From a virus: 21,692 nucleotides of DNA. A program made the position numbers and the translations under genes. Location of the stretch: positions 1 to 21,692 of the IMG/VR virus record IMGVR_UViG_3300028161_000038; one strand, 5' to 3'. Of this stretch, positions 6,157 through 13,996 are shown piece after piece (within the stretch, counting starts at the first letter, position 1; each line of letters opens with the position of its first letter). A model generated the notes under the pieces. It searched no databases and was not told the DNA's origin. It worked only from the letters and a program-made list of their open reading frames with translations.

Positions 6157-6481
6157 AAAGGTAGGATTTGAGAACTACTCAACCGCAGTTATGCAGATGT
6201 TTGAGCCGTACATAAGGTTGTATACCTTCAAATACAAAATACCTGGCTTAGATAGAGATGATTTAGCACAAGAGCTACGATTGCACCTATGGATAAAACT
6301 TAATATGTATGACCCTAGGAAGTCTTCTCCTGTTACTTGGGCTAATACTGTAATGCGTAACAGGTGTCATAACTTATATGCTGCTAGTCAGATGAACAAA
6401 AGAAAAGCACTCAACGTTTCTGAGCAGATAGAAGATGTACTGGATAATGTATATCTAGTTGATGGCATACAACAAAAATAA
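6119..6481 (+). CDS. Sigma-70 region-2-like protein, no region 4
   Basis: A small RNA polymerase sigma-like protein of up to 120 residues. The core matches sigma-70 region 2: YIRLYTFKYK (31-40), GLDRDDLAQELRLHLW (43-58, corresponding to the region 2.2 DL-Q-E helix that binds the polymerase clamp), MYDPRKSSPVTWANTVMRNR (63-82, regions 2.3-2.4). After residue 95 only about 25 residues remain, so the -35-binding region 4 is missing. This recalls T4 gp55, which reads -10-only late promoters. The start is uncertain: TTG at 6119 overlaps the aminotransferase by 38 bases, while ATG at 6191 would drop 24 residues; neither has a clear Shine-Dalgarno sequence. Its 3' end contains the first TGTATATCTA element, directly before the portal gene. 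Confidence 0.65.
   Translation: MIGPTLTKILQVEKVGFENYSTAVMQMFEPYIRLYTFKYKIPGLDRDDLAQELRLHLWIKLNMYDPRKSSPVTWANTVMRNRCHNLYAASQMNKRKALNVSEQIEDVLDNVYLVDGIQQK
6445..6457 (+). promoter_or_regulatory. TARTGTATATCTA element, copy 1 (portal)
   Basis: TAATGTATATCTA lies inside the 3' end of the sigma-like gene and ends four bases before the portal ATG (6462). No Shine-Dalgarno sequence lies between. It shares GGATAATGTATATCTA with copy 2. If it is a -10-type late promoter, transcription would begin at about the start codon, giving a leaderless portal mRNA. Confidence 0.6.
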
Positions 6482-8339
6482 GAAGGACTCTAAGAAAAGC
6501 GATTTGTCGTCTTCTGGAAAGAAGATGGTTAAGGCTGGTGAGAGTAGAATATCTGAGTATAATACAGAGTATAAACGTTGGCTAGGGGTACTAGAAACTT
6601 ACCACAGTAATAGGTTTAATCGTAATTATAAGCAATATACTTCTTACACCCAAACGAAAGAAACAGATACAAGAATCTCTGACCCAGTGGCTCCTGAACT
6701 TGTGGAGAAGGTTGTACAGAAGATGTTTGAGAAAGACCCTAAGTTCTTCTCACTAGCTAGAGGCAAGACATTACCGAGAGAAGTTACAGACATAATGGCT
6801 TCTTCTGCCTATTATTACTGGACAGCCCCAGAGAGAATTGCTGGTTCAGGCACTATGAGAGCCAAGATGAAGTCTTTAGGTAGAGAGTTTTGTGTAACTG
6901 GAAATGTTGTAGTAGAAACATTTTACAATCAGAAATCTGAGACACCAGATATGCGTATTTTACCGATAGAAGATGTAATTTTTAACCCTACTAAGACACT
7001 TAAAAGCTCCGAAAGGTATTATATTAGACAATATGTTTCACTGGACTACTTGGAGGATAAGAAAGAGGTAACAGAGAATGGCAAGGTTGTATCTGGGATA
7101 TTCGAGAAGAAGGCTATAGATGCAATAAAAAGAAAATACAAGGACTCACCTGGATTTACTCAAGACCCTAATGGAAATAATATCAATCGTTCAGGCTCAG
7201 ATGCTTACGAGAAGCCTGTGGAAAAGATATTGCTAATAACTATCTGGGAAGGTAAACACTGTGTTCGTATAGCCGATTGGGAACAGATAGTCCAAGAGTA
7301 TGACAATGAGATATTAGATGACCACCCACTAGACTTTGCCACAGATATAGAGGTTCCTAAAGAGCCGTATGCTTTCTCATTCTTAGATTTTATAAACGGT
7401 CTTACACATGCAAAAGATTTACTGATTAATCAGACAGTTGACTATGGTACTAAATTACTTAACCCACCATTATTCGTTGACCCTACTGTATCTCCAGTGA
7501 ACAAGGCTACGCTGTCCAATGCTTATAGGGCTGGTGGAATAGTCTTTGCTACAGCCAAACAGGCTCAGCACCAACCTATGCCAGCACTACCACAGGCAGG
7601 ATTTCAACTATTAAGTTACCTACAACAGCGCTCAGAGTCAGTTTCTGGTATTGGTGCTTATCTATCAGGTGTACCTAATCAAGAATCAGATAAGACAAGA
7701 GGTACTAAAGGCGGAATACTAGCACTTATGGCTCAGGCTGTTACTCCAGTTAAAGACAGACAGTTGAATATAGAGGAATCTATCATCGAGCCAATGGTTA
7801 ACAAGTGGCTGAAGTATGCTGGTGCTCTTATGAGTGCGAATGAGGACAAATACATCTTGATAACTGGTTCAGAGCCAAGGTGGGTACAAGTTACAAAAGG
7901 ATTACTAACAGGAAAGATTAAACTAGAAGACCTCTATGTGGCTGAGATTATAGATGATGAAGACCTTGAGTTCATGGTCCAAGAGTTATTAGAACAGGGG
8001 AAAGACCCAGAAACAGAAATAGTTATAGATACAGACTGGATAGTTCGTGTTGAAACAGGTTCACTAGCCGAGATAGACACAGAACAAGAATTAGAGAACT
8101 TACAGAGTTGGGCTAAGTTTGCCATAGAAATGGGTCAACAAATAGATACCAAGAAAGTCGCTATAGAGGCAGCATTAAGAGCAAATATAAAGGAGCCTGA
8201 ACAGTACTTACTAGATGCTGAGGAGCAACCACAGATAGACCCTAATACAGGTCAACCTATTATGCCACAGCAAGAGGGACAAATGCCTGTTGCACCACAA
8301 GAACAACAACTACCACCAGCCCCACCGCTATTCGGATAA
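6462..8339 (+). CDS. Portal protein (P22-like)
   Basis: The portal is the twelve-subunit ring at one capsid vertex through which DNA enters and leaves and to which the terminase and tail attach. The 625-residue chain fits the P22-like portal class: an N-terminal clip/stem preceded by a lysine-rich leader, ISDPVAPELVEKVVQKMFE (about 68-86), a conserved PYAFSFLDFINGLTHAKDLL segment, LLNPPLFVDPTVS, and the QQRSESVSGIGAYLSGVPNQ loop. A Q/P-rich tail (EQPQIDPNTGQP to LPPAPPLFG) ends the chain. I chose ATG at 6462 over the in-frame TTG at 6459 because the ATG sits four bases after the element, as in two other genes. It follows the sigma-like gene and overlaps it by 20 bases. Confidence 0.9.
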   Translation: MAYNKNKKDSKKSDLSSSGKKMVKAGESRISEYNTEYKRWLGVLETYHSNRFNRNYKQYTSYTQTKETDTRISDPVAPELVEKVVQKMFEKDPKFFSLARGKTLPREVTDIMASSAYYYWTAPERIAGSGTMRAKMKSLGREFCVTGNVVVETFYNQKSETPDMRILPIEDVIFNPTKTLKSSERYYIRQYVSLDYLEDKKEVTENGKVVSGIFEKKAIDAIKRKYKDSPGFTQDPNGNNINRSGSDAYEKPVEKILLITIWEGKHCVRIADWEQIVQEYDNEILDDHPLDFATDIEVPKEPYAFSFLDFINGLTHAKDLLINQTVDYGTKLLNPPLFVDPTVSPVNKATLSNAYRAGGIVFATAKQAQHQPMPALPQAGFQLLSYLQQRSESVSGIGAYLSGVPNQESDKTRGTKGGILALMAQAVTPVKDRQLNIEESIIEPMVNKWLKYAGALMSANEDKYILITGSEPRWVQVTKGLLTGKIKLEDLYVAEIIDDEDLEFMVQELLEQGKDPETEIVIDTDWIVRVETGSLAEIDTEQELENLQSWAKFAIEMGQQIDTKKVAIEAALRANIKEPEQYLLDAEEQPQIDPNTGQPIMPQQEGQMPVAPQEQQLPPAPPLFG

Positions 8340-8349
8340 TGTATATCTA
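8337..8349 (+). promoter_or_regulatory. TARTGTATATCTA element, copy 2 (scaffold/capsid block)
   Basis: TAATGTATATCTA begins with the portal stop codon. Unlike the other copies it lies 23 bases before the next ATG (8373), and a Shine-Dalgarno sequence (ACGGAG, 8362-8367) lies between. This spacing is what a promoter with a short normal leader would give, and argues that the element itself is not a ribosome binding site. It would serve the small protein, scaffold, capsid and perhaps the glycosyltransferases. Confidence 0.6.
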
Positions 8350-8372
8350 ATTAGATAACTAACGGAGATGTT

Positions 8373-8642
8373 ATGCAAGACAAGATAAAAAAGGGTTTGT
8401 CCCCCGAAGAAAAAAGACAGTTACAGTTGCTACGGCAGTTGAGCGTTACAGAGGAGTTTAAGCTCTGGAGAGATATAGTTGTGAAACCAGTTCTCGATGA
8501 AATAGATGAGAGACTGGCTGACCCACTAGAGTTAGAGGAGGTTGAGCTGAAAGCTGTTCTGCTAATGCGCAACATGATAAAAGGAAAGTTTTACATGCTT
8601 TTCGACAATGTAGAAGTACAACTGAAGATAGAAAAACAATAA
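8373..8642 (+). CDS. Small helical hypothetical protein after portal
   Basis: An 89-residue charged protein that I do not recognise. It is almost certainly all-helical: KKGLSPEEKRQLQLLRQLS near the N-terminus, then PVLDEIDERLADPLELEEVE and a hydrophobic MRNMIKGKFYMLF stretch before a charged end. The start is secured by ACGGAG six bases upstream of the ATG. Position between portal and scaffold, and a length typical of small head-assembly proteins, suggest a role in head morphogenesis; that is inference. Confidence 0.7.
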   Translation: MQDKIKKGLSPEEKRQLQLLRQLSVTEEFKLWRDIVVKPVLDEIDERLADPLELEEVELKAVLLMRNMIKGKFYMLFDNVEVQLKIEKQ

Positions 8643-8661
8643 GTAACGGAGACTTTTGCAG

Positions 8662-8774
8662 GTTCATAGAGGGGATGAGGAGTTTTAACTAACTCTTTCA
8701 AGGCTAGTCCTTGATTCTCCGCTTGTCCCCTCACTAGTTGAGTGAGGACAAGCCTCTCTACGAGCCTGTGAACC
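8662..8774 (+). ncRNA. Structured spacer RNA upstream of scaffold gene
   Basis: This 177-base gap has no gene. An outer helix GGTTCA (8662-8667) with TGAACC (8769-8774), continued by TAGAG (8668-8672) with CTCTA (8756-8760), closes a multi-branched fold. Inside are GAGTT/AACTC (8681-8685 with 8692-8696) and a strong hairpin, GCTTGTCC then TCACT (8721-8735) pairing with 8741-8753 around AGTTG, interrupted by a two-base bulge. No T-run follows, so it is not a standard terminator. A Shine-Dalgarno sequence (GAGGAG) lies just downstream for the scaffold gene. It could be a processing or stability element, an attenuator or a cis-regulator of scaffold translation. Confidence 0.5.
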
Positions 8775-8819
8775 ATACTCCAATCGTGACGAGAACACGT
8801 AAAAAACGAGGAGAAAAAT

Positions 8820-9536
8820 ATGAATGAACAGGACAATGCTGTTGAAACTACTCCCACAGAGACAACTGTGGATACTGAGTCAGCGCCAGTAGAACAAAAA
8901 ACCACAGAAGCTCAGCAGGAGAAAGCTACTCCTGAGCCGTCAGCCGACACGACAGTCGAGCCTGAGAAAGAAGTGAGTAAAACCGTACCGTATGAGCGGT
9001 TTAAGAAGGTCAATGACCAATTTAAGAAGGTCAATGACGAACTTAAAGAGCTTAAAGAGCAACAATCAAGCACTGTTGTCGAAGGTCACGGAAGTATAGA
9101 TGAACAGGTCCAACAACCTGTAGAGAAGGCAAGTAGCACGTTTGAACCTGAGACAGAGAAAGCCTTGGACTCTTTCGTAGAGCAAAAGTTTGAAAAGAGA
9201 AAAGAAGCTGAGTTTGTCGCCAGACACAAGGAGGAGCTGAAAGACCCTGTATTAGCAGGGACTACACAGCGAATAATTGCTGAGGAAAACGCTAAAGGTA
9301 AAGTAATTGACCAAGAAGATGCACTAGCGAAAGCAAAGGCACTAATCGAGGATAGATTATCTAAGCCTGTTAACACAGCAAAAAAGGAAGGTGTCGAGGA
9401 AGGGCAAGAACTTGCTAAACAAAAACAGCAAGCTGGTGCTGTTGGAGATACTTCTACTAAATCTGATGTTAAGTCAGATGCAGAATTATCTGCGAAGGAA
9501 CTAGAAGACAAATATAATATCCCTCGTGTTAACTAA
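8820..9536 (+). CDS. Capsid scaffolding protein (probable)
   Basis: Scaffolds guide capsid assembly and then leave or are degraded. This 238-residue protein is highly charged, with no cysteine or tryptophan: an acidic, Thr/Glu-rich disordered N-terminus (1-55), then a coiled-coil seeded by VPYERFKKVNDQFKKVNDEL (about 57-76) with a duplicated heptad, then long Glu/Lys/Ala helices and a short basic-hydrophobic C-terminus (KELEDKYNIPRVN) of the sort that contacts capsid. The motif PYERFKKVND is common in phage scaffolds. It lies directly before the capsid gene, the standard order, and starts with a strong Shine-Dalgarno sequence (CGAGGAG). Confidence 0.85.
   Translation: MNEQDNAVETTPTETTVDTESAPVEQKTTEAQQEKATPEPSADTTVEPEKEVSKTVPYERFKKVNDQFKKVNDELKELKEQQSSTVVEGHGSIDEQVQQPVEKASSTFEPETEKALDSFVEQKFEKRKEAEFVARHKEELKDPVLAGTTQRIIAEENAKGKVIDQEDALAKAKALIEDRLSKPVNTAKKEGVEEGQELAKQKQQAGAVGDTSTKSDVKSDAELSAKELEDKYNIPRVN
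9000..9038 (+). repeat. Tandem heptad duplication in scaffold gene
   Basis: Two identical 18-base copies (9000-9017 and 9021-9038) with a 21-base period encode FKKVND-Q-FKKVND-E. The period is exactly one coiled-coil heptad. Perfect DNA identity suggests recent duplication or slippage. Confidence 0.85.
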
Positions 9537-9539
9537 CTA

Positions 9540-9561
9540 ACCGAGACTGGTCGAGCTTGGT
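9540..9561 (+). other. Short hairpin upstream of capsid ribosome binding site
   Basis: ACCGAG (9540-9545) pairs with CTTGGT (9556-9561), six pairs including one G-U, around a 10-base loop. It sits between the scaffold stop and the capsid Shine-Dalgarno sequence (AGGGGGAAAGG). It could set off or stabilise the capsid message; it is a weak structure on its own. Confidence 0.3.
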
Positions 9562-9584
9562 AGGGGGAAAGGAAATATAATATT

Positions 9585-10568
9585 ATGGCAAACGCATATA
9601 CAGCAACAACTGACGTAACTGGTTTTATACCAAACTATTACGACAAGATATTCTTGGAGAGATTACTCCCAGGACCTGTAATGATGGATTATTGTTTGAA
9701 GAAACAATTACCAAGTAACACAGGTAAAGTTGCTTATTTCCCACGTATGGTTAATTCTTCAACTATGGTATCTGCATATAAGTTAACTGAGGCAACAATT
9801 ATTGACACGGAGAAGATTGATGACGCTCAGGTATCAGCTACTATTGAACAGTTTGGTAACGCTAAAGCCCTAACGGACTTGACGCAACTAACTGCTATCA
9901 ATGGAACAGTTGAGGAGACCGTAAGAGAATTAGCTGACCAAGCTAAAAATATTCTCGACAAACGTATTCTGCAAGAAGCATATGGAACCTCTGCATCACC
10001 AACTGGTGCTGGATTCTCTGTGTGGACATGGAACACTGTCGGAAATGCTGACCTTGGTACATCTACCTCTGCTTTTGGAACATACGTTGGTAAAGTTGAG
10101 TTTAGAATGACAGCCGAGACAATCGACTTTGCTGTGAATAAAATGAGAGCAAGAAATGTCCAACCTTTAGAGGATGGACTATTTGGTCTTGTTGTTCACA
10201 CAAATACTGCGACTCGCTTGTTACAAGACTCTAACTGGAAAACTGCTTATCAGTACACTGACCCTGAAAATCTCAGAAAAGGTGTTGCTGGTTCGTATGG
10301 TGGTGCTAAGATTCAGATTGATAATAATATCTATACTTCAGCTAATGGTTCAAACGGTGACACCCTCTATTACTCAATTCTATTGGGTCGTGGTGGATTA
10401 GGTGTTACTCAGTTAGACGGAGGTGTAAAAACTTACGCCAAGAAACCTAACATGAACTCAACATTTGACCCTATTAACCAGTTCGTATCCTTCGGTTGGA
10501 AGGCGAATATGGTCCCTGTAAGATTGAATGTAAGCTGTGGATTGATTGTTATTACTGCTGATGCTTAG
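9585..10568 (+). CDS. Major capsid protein, N4-gp56 family
   Basis: The HK97-fold shell protein. The 327 residues follow the N4-gp56 family pattern: an N-terminal FIPNYYDKIFLERLLPG, then LPSNTGKVAYFPRM (about 43-56), AYKLTEATII, VSATIEQFGNAKALTDLTQL (84-103), and VRELADQAKNILDKRI (113-128), which corresponds to the spine helix and the region before it. A variable glycine/serine-rich stretch and a C-terminal VSFGWKANMVPVRLN segment follow. It has the strongest ribosome binding site in the window (AGGGGGAAAGG), suited to high expression. Position after a scaffold gene supports the call. No N-terminal delta domain is obvious, consistent with a separate scaffold. Confidence 0.9.
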   Translation: MANAYTATTDVTGFIPNYYDKIFLERLLPGPVMMDYCLKKQLPSNTGKVAYFPRMVNSSTMVSAYKLTEATIIDTEKIDDAQVSATIEQFGNAKALTDLTQLTAINGTVEETVRELADQAKNILDKRILQEAYGTSASPTGAGFSVWTWNTVGNADLGTSTSAFGTYVGKVEFRMTAETIDFAVNKMRARNVQPLEDGLFGLVVHTNTATRLLQDSNWKTAYQYTDPENLRKGVAGSYGGAKIQIDNNIYTSANGSNGDTLYYSILLGRGGLGVTQLDGGVKTYAKKPNMNSTFDPINQFVSFGWKANMVPVRLNVSCGLIVITADA

Positions 10569-10623
10569 ACTTTAGTCACGCTTCTGAGCTTAATGGAGAG
10601 AGCTCAGAGTCGATAACTAAAGT
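10569..10623 (+). other. Long two-part hairpin directly after capsid stop
   Basis: ACTTTAGT (10569-10576) pairs with ACTAAAGT (10616-10623), and inside it TCTGAGCT (10583-10590) pairs with AGCTCAGA (10601-10608). Each stem is a perfect eight pairs with a small internal loop between them. It begins at the first base after the capsid stop and ends five bases before the next Shine-Dalgarno sequence. There is no T-run, so it is more likely a 3'-end protecting or processing structure, lowering downstream expression relative to capsid, than a terminator. Confidence 0.6.
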
Positions 10624-10636
10624 AAACGGAGATAAT

Positions 10637-12253
10637 ATGTCGAAAAAAGACAATCCTTTTTCCAAAAAGCAGAAGTTTTTTTCTGTTATATCCCCTTGTT
10701 ATGGGATGACCTATAAGTCCTTAGAGAAAAATGCTGAAACGCTAAACGAACAGGAGTATAAAACATTTGAGTGGATAGTTGTGTTCGATGGAAAGCATAA
10801 GCGTGGTGCTAAGGTAATGGACAAGATAATCAAGAAGTATCCCAAAATGGATATTAGCTATTATCATTTGCCTAAGCACAAAGGAGCACCAGCAGCTAGA
10901 AACTTTGGTGCTACTAAAGCTAAGGGAGAAATCTATGTGTTCTTAAATGCAGATAACTATCTTTATCCAGAAGCTCTTAGAATATGGGCTGGAATATACG
11001 AACAAAAGCCCGAAGTAAATCGTGTTTGGGGACTATACGACATAATTACTGCTGACGGGACTAAAAGACCAGTAGGACAAGTACCACTAAATCAAGACGG
11101 TAGTGTCTGGTATAAGGCGTTCAAGTATTCTAATTTCTGTGATAGCTCATTTCCTATTAGAAAGTCTGCATACATAGAGTGGGATGAGAGCGTTAAGTCT
11201 TTGCAGGACTGGGATTGGGCAATAAGACAGTTGAAACGAGATAACTTTGAGGGGAAGGACTGGCATTACATTCATCAATCATTCTTTGCAGCAGAAGATG
11301 CTAAACCAGGTGGATTGTCAGATGATTCACACCAGAACTGGATAGAGAGGACAGGTTACATAAAGAAAAAGAACGGACTAAAGAAATCAGATATGGTTAT
11401 AACCTCTCTAGGAGCCTCTAATCACGCTTTCCCGTTAGTGGATATGCTAGGAGCAGACTATCTACCCATGCCATCTTTCAAGAAACATGAGTACAAGACT
11501 GTTTACCTGATAGGGTTTTATACACAGGAAGACGCGCAACATCCGTATGTTACGAAAACACACATGGATGTATTTGCTAATGCACCTAAAGCCACTAAGA
11601 TTATCCACTGGATTGGGTCAGATATTCTACAACTACGCTGGAATTGTAGTTTTGAGAAGATAAAAGCACTAAAGGAGTGGTTTAAGAAAGAAAAGATAAT
11701 TCACCTAGCCGAAGCAAAGTTTACACAAAAAGAATTAGCAGAGGTTGGTATTAAATCTATGGTTGTACCATTACCACCTAAATCTCTGTTTAAGCCAATG
11801 CCATTACCAGAGAAGTTTTCAGTAGCCGTATATGACCCTGGAGAGAACTTTGACTCTATGTATAAGAAAGAGTTTGTGATGAGTATAGTGAAGGCTATGC
11901 CAGATATTCAGTTCTATTTCTTTGGAGATGACAGTCGTAAAGGATTAGATGGAGATAATTTCAAACATATAGGATACATAGATTATAATAAATGGTTCCC
12001 TAGATTCTCTGCTAACCTGAGAATTACACTGCATGATGGTTTACCATTAACTCCTATACAATTTATGACTGCTGGTAGAAATGCCATAGTGACTGTTCCT
12101 CTAAAGGGCGCATACACCGTGAAGCAGAATAGAAAAGAAATCGTAAGTGCTATAAGAAAAGCGAAGGAGAAACCTATAAATCTAAAATATAGTAAGTATT
12201 GGCGTAAGGTTATGGACACTAGAAAGTTTATCAAAACAATTAAATCTCTATAA
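10637..12253 (+). CDS. Two-domain glycosyltransferase (GT2-like plus GT-B-like)
   Basis: A 538-residue protein with two apparent sugar-transfer domains. The first (about 12-240) is GT-A/GT2-like: SVISPCYG (16-23), VVFDG (48-52), KGAPAARNFG (82-91) and FLNADN (102-107) where most relatives have DxDD, so the metal site keeps D106 but two positions are Asn. It also has QDWDWAIRQL. The second (about 285-538) resembles the C-terminal part of a GT-B transferase: IIHWIGSDIL, VPLPP, YFFGDD, HDGLPLTPIQFMTAGRNAIV. The second domain may be catalytic, with the first modified or inactive. It has a good Shine-Dalgarno sequence (ACGGAG) and directly follows the capsid gene, suggesting it modifies virion or host-surface glycan. 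Confidence 0.78.
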   Translation: MSKKDNPFSKKQKFFSVISPCYGMTYKSLEKNAETLNEQEYKTFEWIVVFDGKHKRGAKVMDKIIKKYPKMDISYYHLPKHKGAPAARNFGATKAKGEIYVFLNADNYLYPEALRIWAGIYEQKPEVNRVWGLYDIITADGTKRPVGQVPLNQDGSVWYKAFKYSNFCDSSFPIRKSAYIEWDESVKSLQDWDWAIRQLKRDNFEGKDWHYIHQSFFAAEDAKPGGLSDDSHQNWIERTGYIKKKNGLKKSDMVITSLGASNHAFPLVDMLGADYLPMPSFKKHEYKTVYLIGFYTQEDAQHPYVTKTHMDVFANAPKATKIIHWIGSDILQLRWNCSFEKIKALKEWFKKEKIIHLAEAKFTQKELAEVGIKSMVVPLPPKSLFKPMPLPEKFSVAVYDPGENFDSMYKKEFVMSIVKAMPDIQFYFFGDDSRKGLDGDNFKHIGYIDYNKWFPRFSANLRITLHDGLPLTPIQFMTAGRNAIVTVPLKGAYTVKQNRKEIVSAIRKAKEKPINLKYSKYWRKVMDTRKFIKTIKSL

Positions 12254-12951
12254 TGAAAAACCCACTTATATCTGTGTGCATGCCGAACTATAATAAAGTT
12301 GAATATCTAGCAGAAGCGATAGAGTCTGTACTAAATCAAACATATAAGAACCTAGAGCTAGTAATCGCTGACGATGGTTCTACAGATGGTTCGTGTGACC
12401 TACTAGATTGGTACGAAAATAAGGATAAAAGAGTAAATGTTATAAAAACTAAGAACAATGGGATAGCAGTGGCTAGAAATACGGCTTTAGCTCGTGCTAG
12501 AGGAGAGTTTGTGGCAATAATGGATAGTGATGACCTTATGAACCCAAAACGTCTTAAACTCTCTCTCAAGGCTATACAGGGGTATGACTTCGTATACGGA
12601 CCATACTTACAGGCAGATGAGAATGCTAAGGTATTTGGTGTCTATGACCCACCTAAGAAAATAACAAAAGAGAACGAAATACATATTTTAGATGGTAACT
12701 ACCCTCATGTTACGATAATGGCTAAACGAGCTTGTTTTGTTCAGTGTAAGTATAGAGAGGAATTAAACGTGAATGATGATATGGGTTTAATGTTGGATTG
12801 GTACAAAGCAGGTTTTGTTGGCAAGAGGGTGAACGAGGCTCTGATGATTGTCAGGTACCACAAAGGTAGTGTTTCAGCTACTAGGGATAAGTTAGTAAAA
12901 AAGATTACTGAAAAATTAGTAAAGGAGTTTAATGCCATCAAAAATAAATAA
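12253..12951 (+). CDS. Family 2 glycosyltransferase
   Basis: A classical GT-A enzyme moving a sugar from a nucleotide donor. The 232 residues show SVCMPNYNKVEYLAEAIESV (7-26), NLELVIADDGSTDGS (33-47), NNGIAVARNTALARARGEF (68-86) and the metal-binding DSDD (91-94), with an acceptor-side NDDMGLMLDW (about 174-183) in place of the usual ED catalytic base region. All key residues are present. The start overlaps the upstream stop by one base (TAATG) with no Shine-Dalgarno sequence, indicating translational coupling. No membrane segment is seen, so it is a cytoplasmic enzyme. Confidence 0.9.
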   Translation: MKNPLISVCMPNYNKVEYLAEAIESVLNQTYKNLELVIADDGSTDGSCDLLDWYENKDKRVNVIKTKNNGIAVARNTALARARGEFVAIMDSDDLMNPKRLKLSLKAIQGYDFVYGPYLQADENAKVFGVYDPPKKITKENEIHILDGNYPHVTIMAKRACFVQCKYREELNVNDDMGLMLDWYKAGFVGKRVNEALMIVRYHKGSVSATRDKLVKKITEKLVKEFNAIKNK

Positions 12952-13996
12952 GGTAGCAGCCATACTGAGGCAGGATACTGGCGTGGGGTACTATCGTCTA
13001 GGTCAGCCAACAATGTTTTTAGATAGAATTACCAAAGGGAAATGCCGTATTACTCCTTTTACTGGAAAGAATGAACCAGTAACTATTGGTCAAGAGGACT
13101 CAAAACTTGGGTGGAATGATACGACACTTATGAAACTTGCTCAAGATGCAGACGTTATCTGGACTAACATTGTCTATGACTACAACGAGATGATTAAAAT
13201 GTTAGACCTTAGAGAGTGGAGTGGTGCTAAGTGGGTAGTAGATATAGATGATAACCTATATGCTGTTTCCACAGATAACCCAGGGTCTAATAATACAAAA
13301 CTGCTTAGAGACAATTTTGAGCTATGTTTACGCCTTGCTGATGGTGTTACAGTTTCAGTCCCTACACTAAAAAAGCTATATGGTAACTTGAACAAGAATA
13401 TCTTTGTGATGCCCAACGGCACAGACTTAGACTGGTGGAAGAAGTTAAAAGTGAAAAGACATAAGGGTATTAGAATTGGTTGGAGGGGAGCTTATGGTCA
13501 CAAAGCGGATATTAACTTAGTACGACCAGTCATAGAGGAAATACAGAAAAACTACGACAATGTTGCTTTTGTGTCTTTTGGAGCAAAACCAACTTTTAAG
13601 ACAGAACATCACGAGTGGGTGGACTTCCTAAAGTTTCCAAAGAAACTAGCTTCACTCAACCTAGATATTGCCATTGTTCCACTAGTAGATAGTTCATATA
13701 ACAGGTGTAAGAGTAACCTTGCTATACAGGAGTTCTCAGCTCTAAAGGTCCCTGTTGTGGCTAGCCCAACACTTAACCAAAAGAATATGCCCGTATTATA
13801 CGCTAGTACAAACCATGATTGGTACGAGCAACTTGTGAAACTAATAGAAACACCAAAGTTACGCAAAGAACAGGGTCAGAAGCAGTATAAGCATGTTAAA
13901 GATAAATATAGTATGAGTTTACTGGTTAAGCCATTATCAGAATGGCTGTCAAAACTACCACGAAGGAAAGATATAAAACCAAACCTCTCTCCCTAA
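12932..13996 (+). CDS. GT-B fold glycosyltransferase (GT4-like)
   Basis: A 354-residue GT-B transferase. N-terminal half: GVGYYRLGQP (17-26), where such enzymes bind acceptor, and VVDIDDNLY (102-110), common in phage and prophage glycosyltransferases. Then MPNGTDLDWW (160-169), the linker before the nucleotide-binding half, which has RIGWRGAYGHKADI (181-194) and PLVDSSYNRCKSNLAIQEFS (250-269) followed by ALKVPVVAS, the E-containing donor-phosphate region (E267). AAAGGAG upstream of the ATG supports the start, which overlaps the GT2 gene by 20 bases. The three transferases downstream of capsid form one translational unit and probably act in sequence on one glycan. Confidence 0.87.
   Translation: MPSKINKVAAILRQDTGVGYYRLGQPTMFLDRITKGKCRITPFTGKNEPVTIGQEDSKLGWNDTTLMKLAQDADVIWTNIVYDYNEMIKMLDLREWSGAKWVVDIDDNLYAVSTDNPGSNNTKLLRDNFELCLRLADGVTVSVPTLKKLYGNLNKNIFVMPNGTDLDWWKKLKVKRHKGIRIGWRGAYGHKADINLVRPVIEEIQKNYDNVAFVSFGAKPTFKTEHHEWVDFLKFPKKLASLNLDIAIVPLVDSSYNRCKSNLAIQEFSALKVPVVASPTLNQKNMPVLYASTNHDWYEQLVKLIETPKLRKEQGQKQYKHVKDKYSMSLLVKPLSEWLSKLPRRKDIKPNLSP

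Noticed and set aside
9086-9511. 141-codon Ser-rich ORF on the - strand
   Set aside because: It is a mirror of the Glu/Lys/Ala-rich scaffold gene; antisense of such codons gives Ser/Leu/Phe runs.
9576-9581. Perfect TATAAT before the capsid start
   Set aside because: It lies in the AT-rich spacer between a strong Shine-Dalgarno sequence and the ATG; no -35 or TG extension fits, and transcription would start inside the gene.
12286-12312. Extra near-copies of the late element inside genes, such as GAATATCTAGC at 12300
   Set aside because: They match at only part of the 13-mer and lie within coding sequence away from starts.
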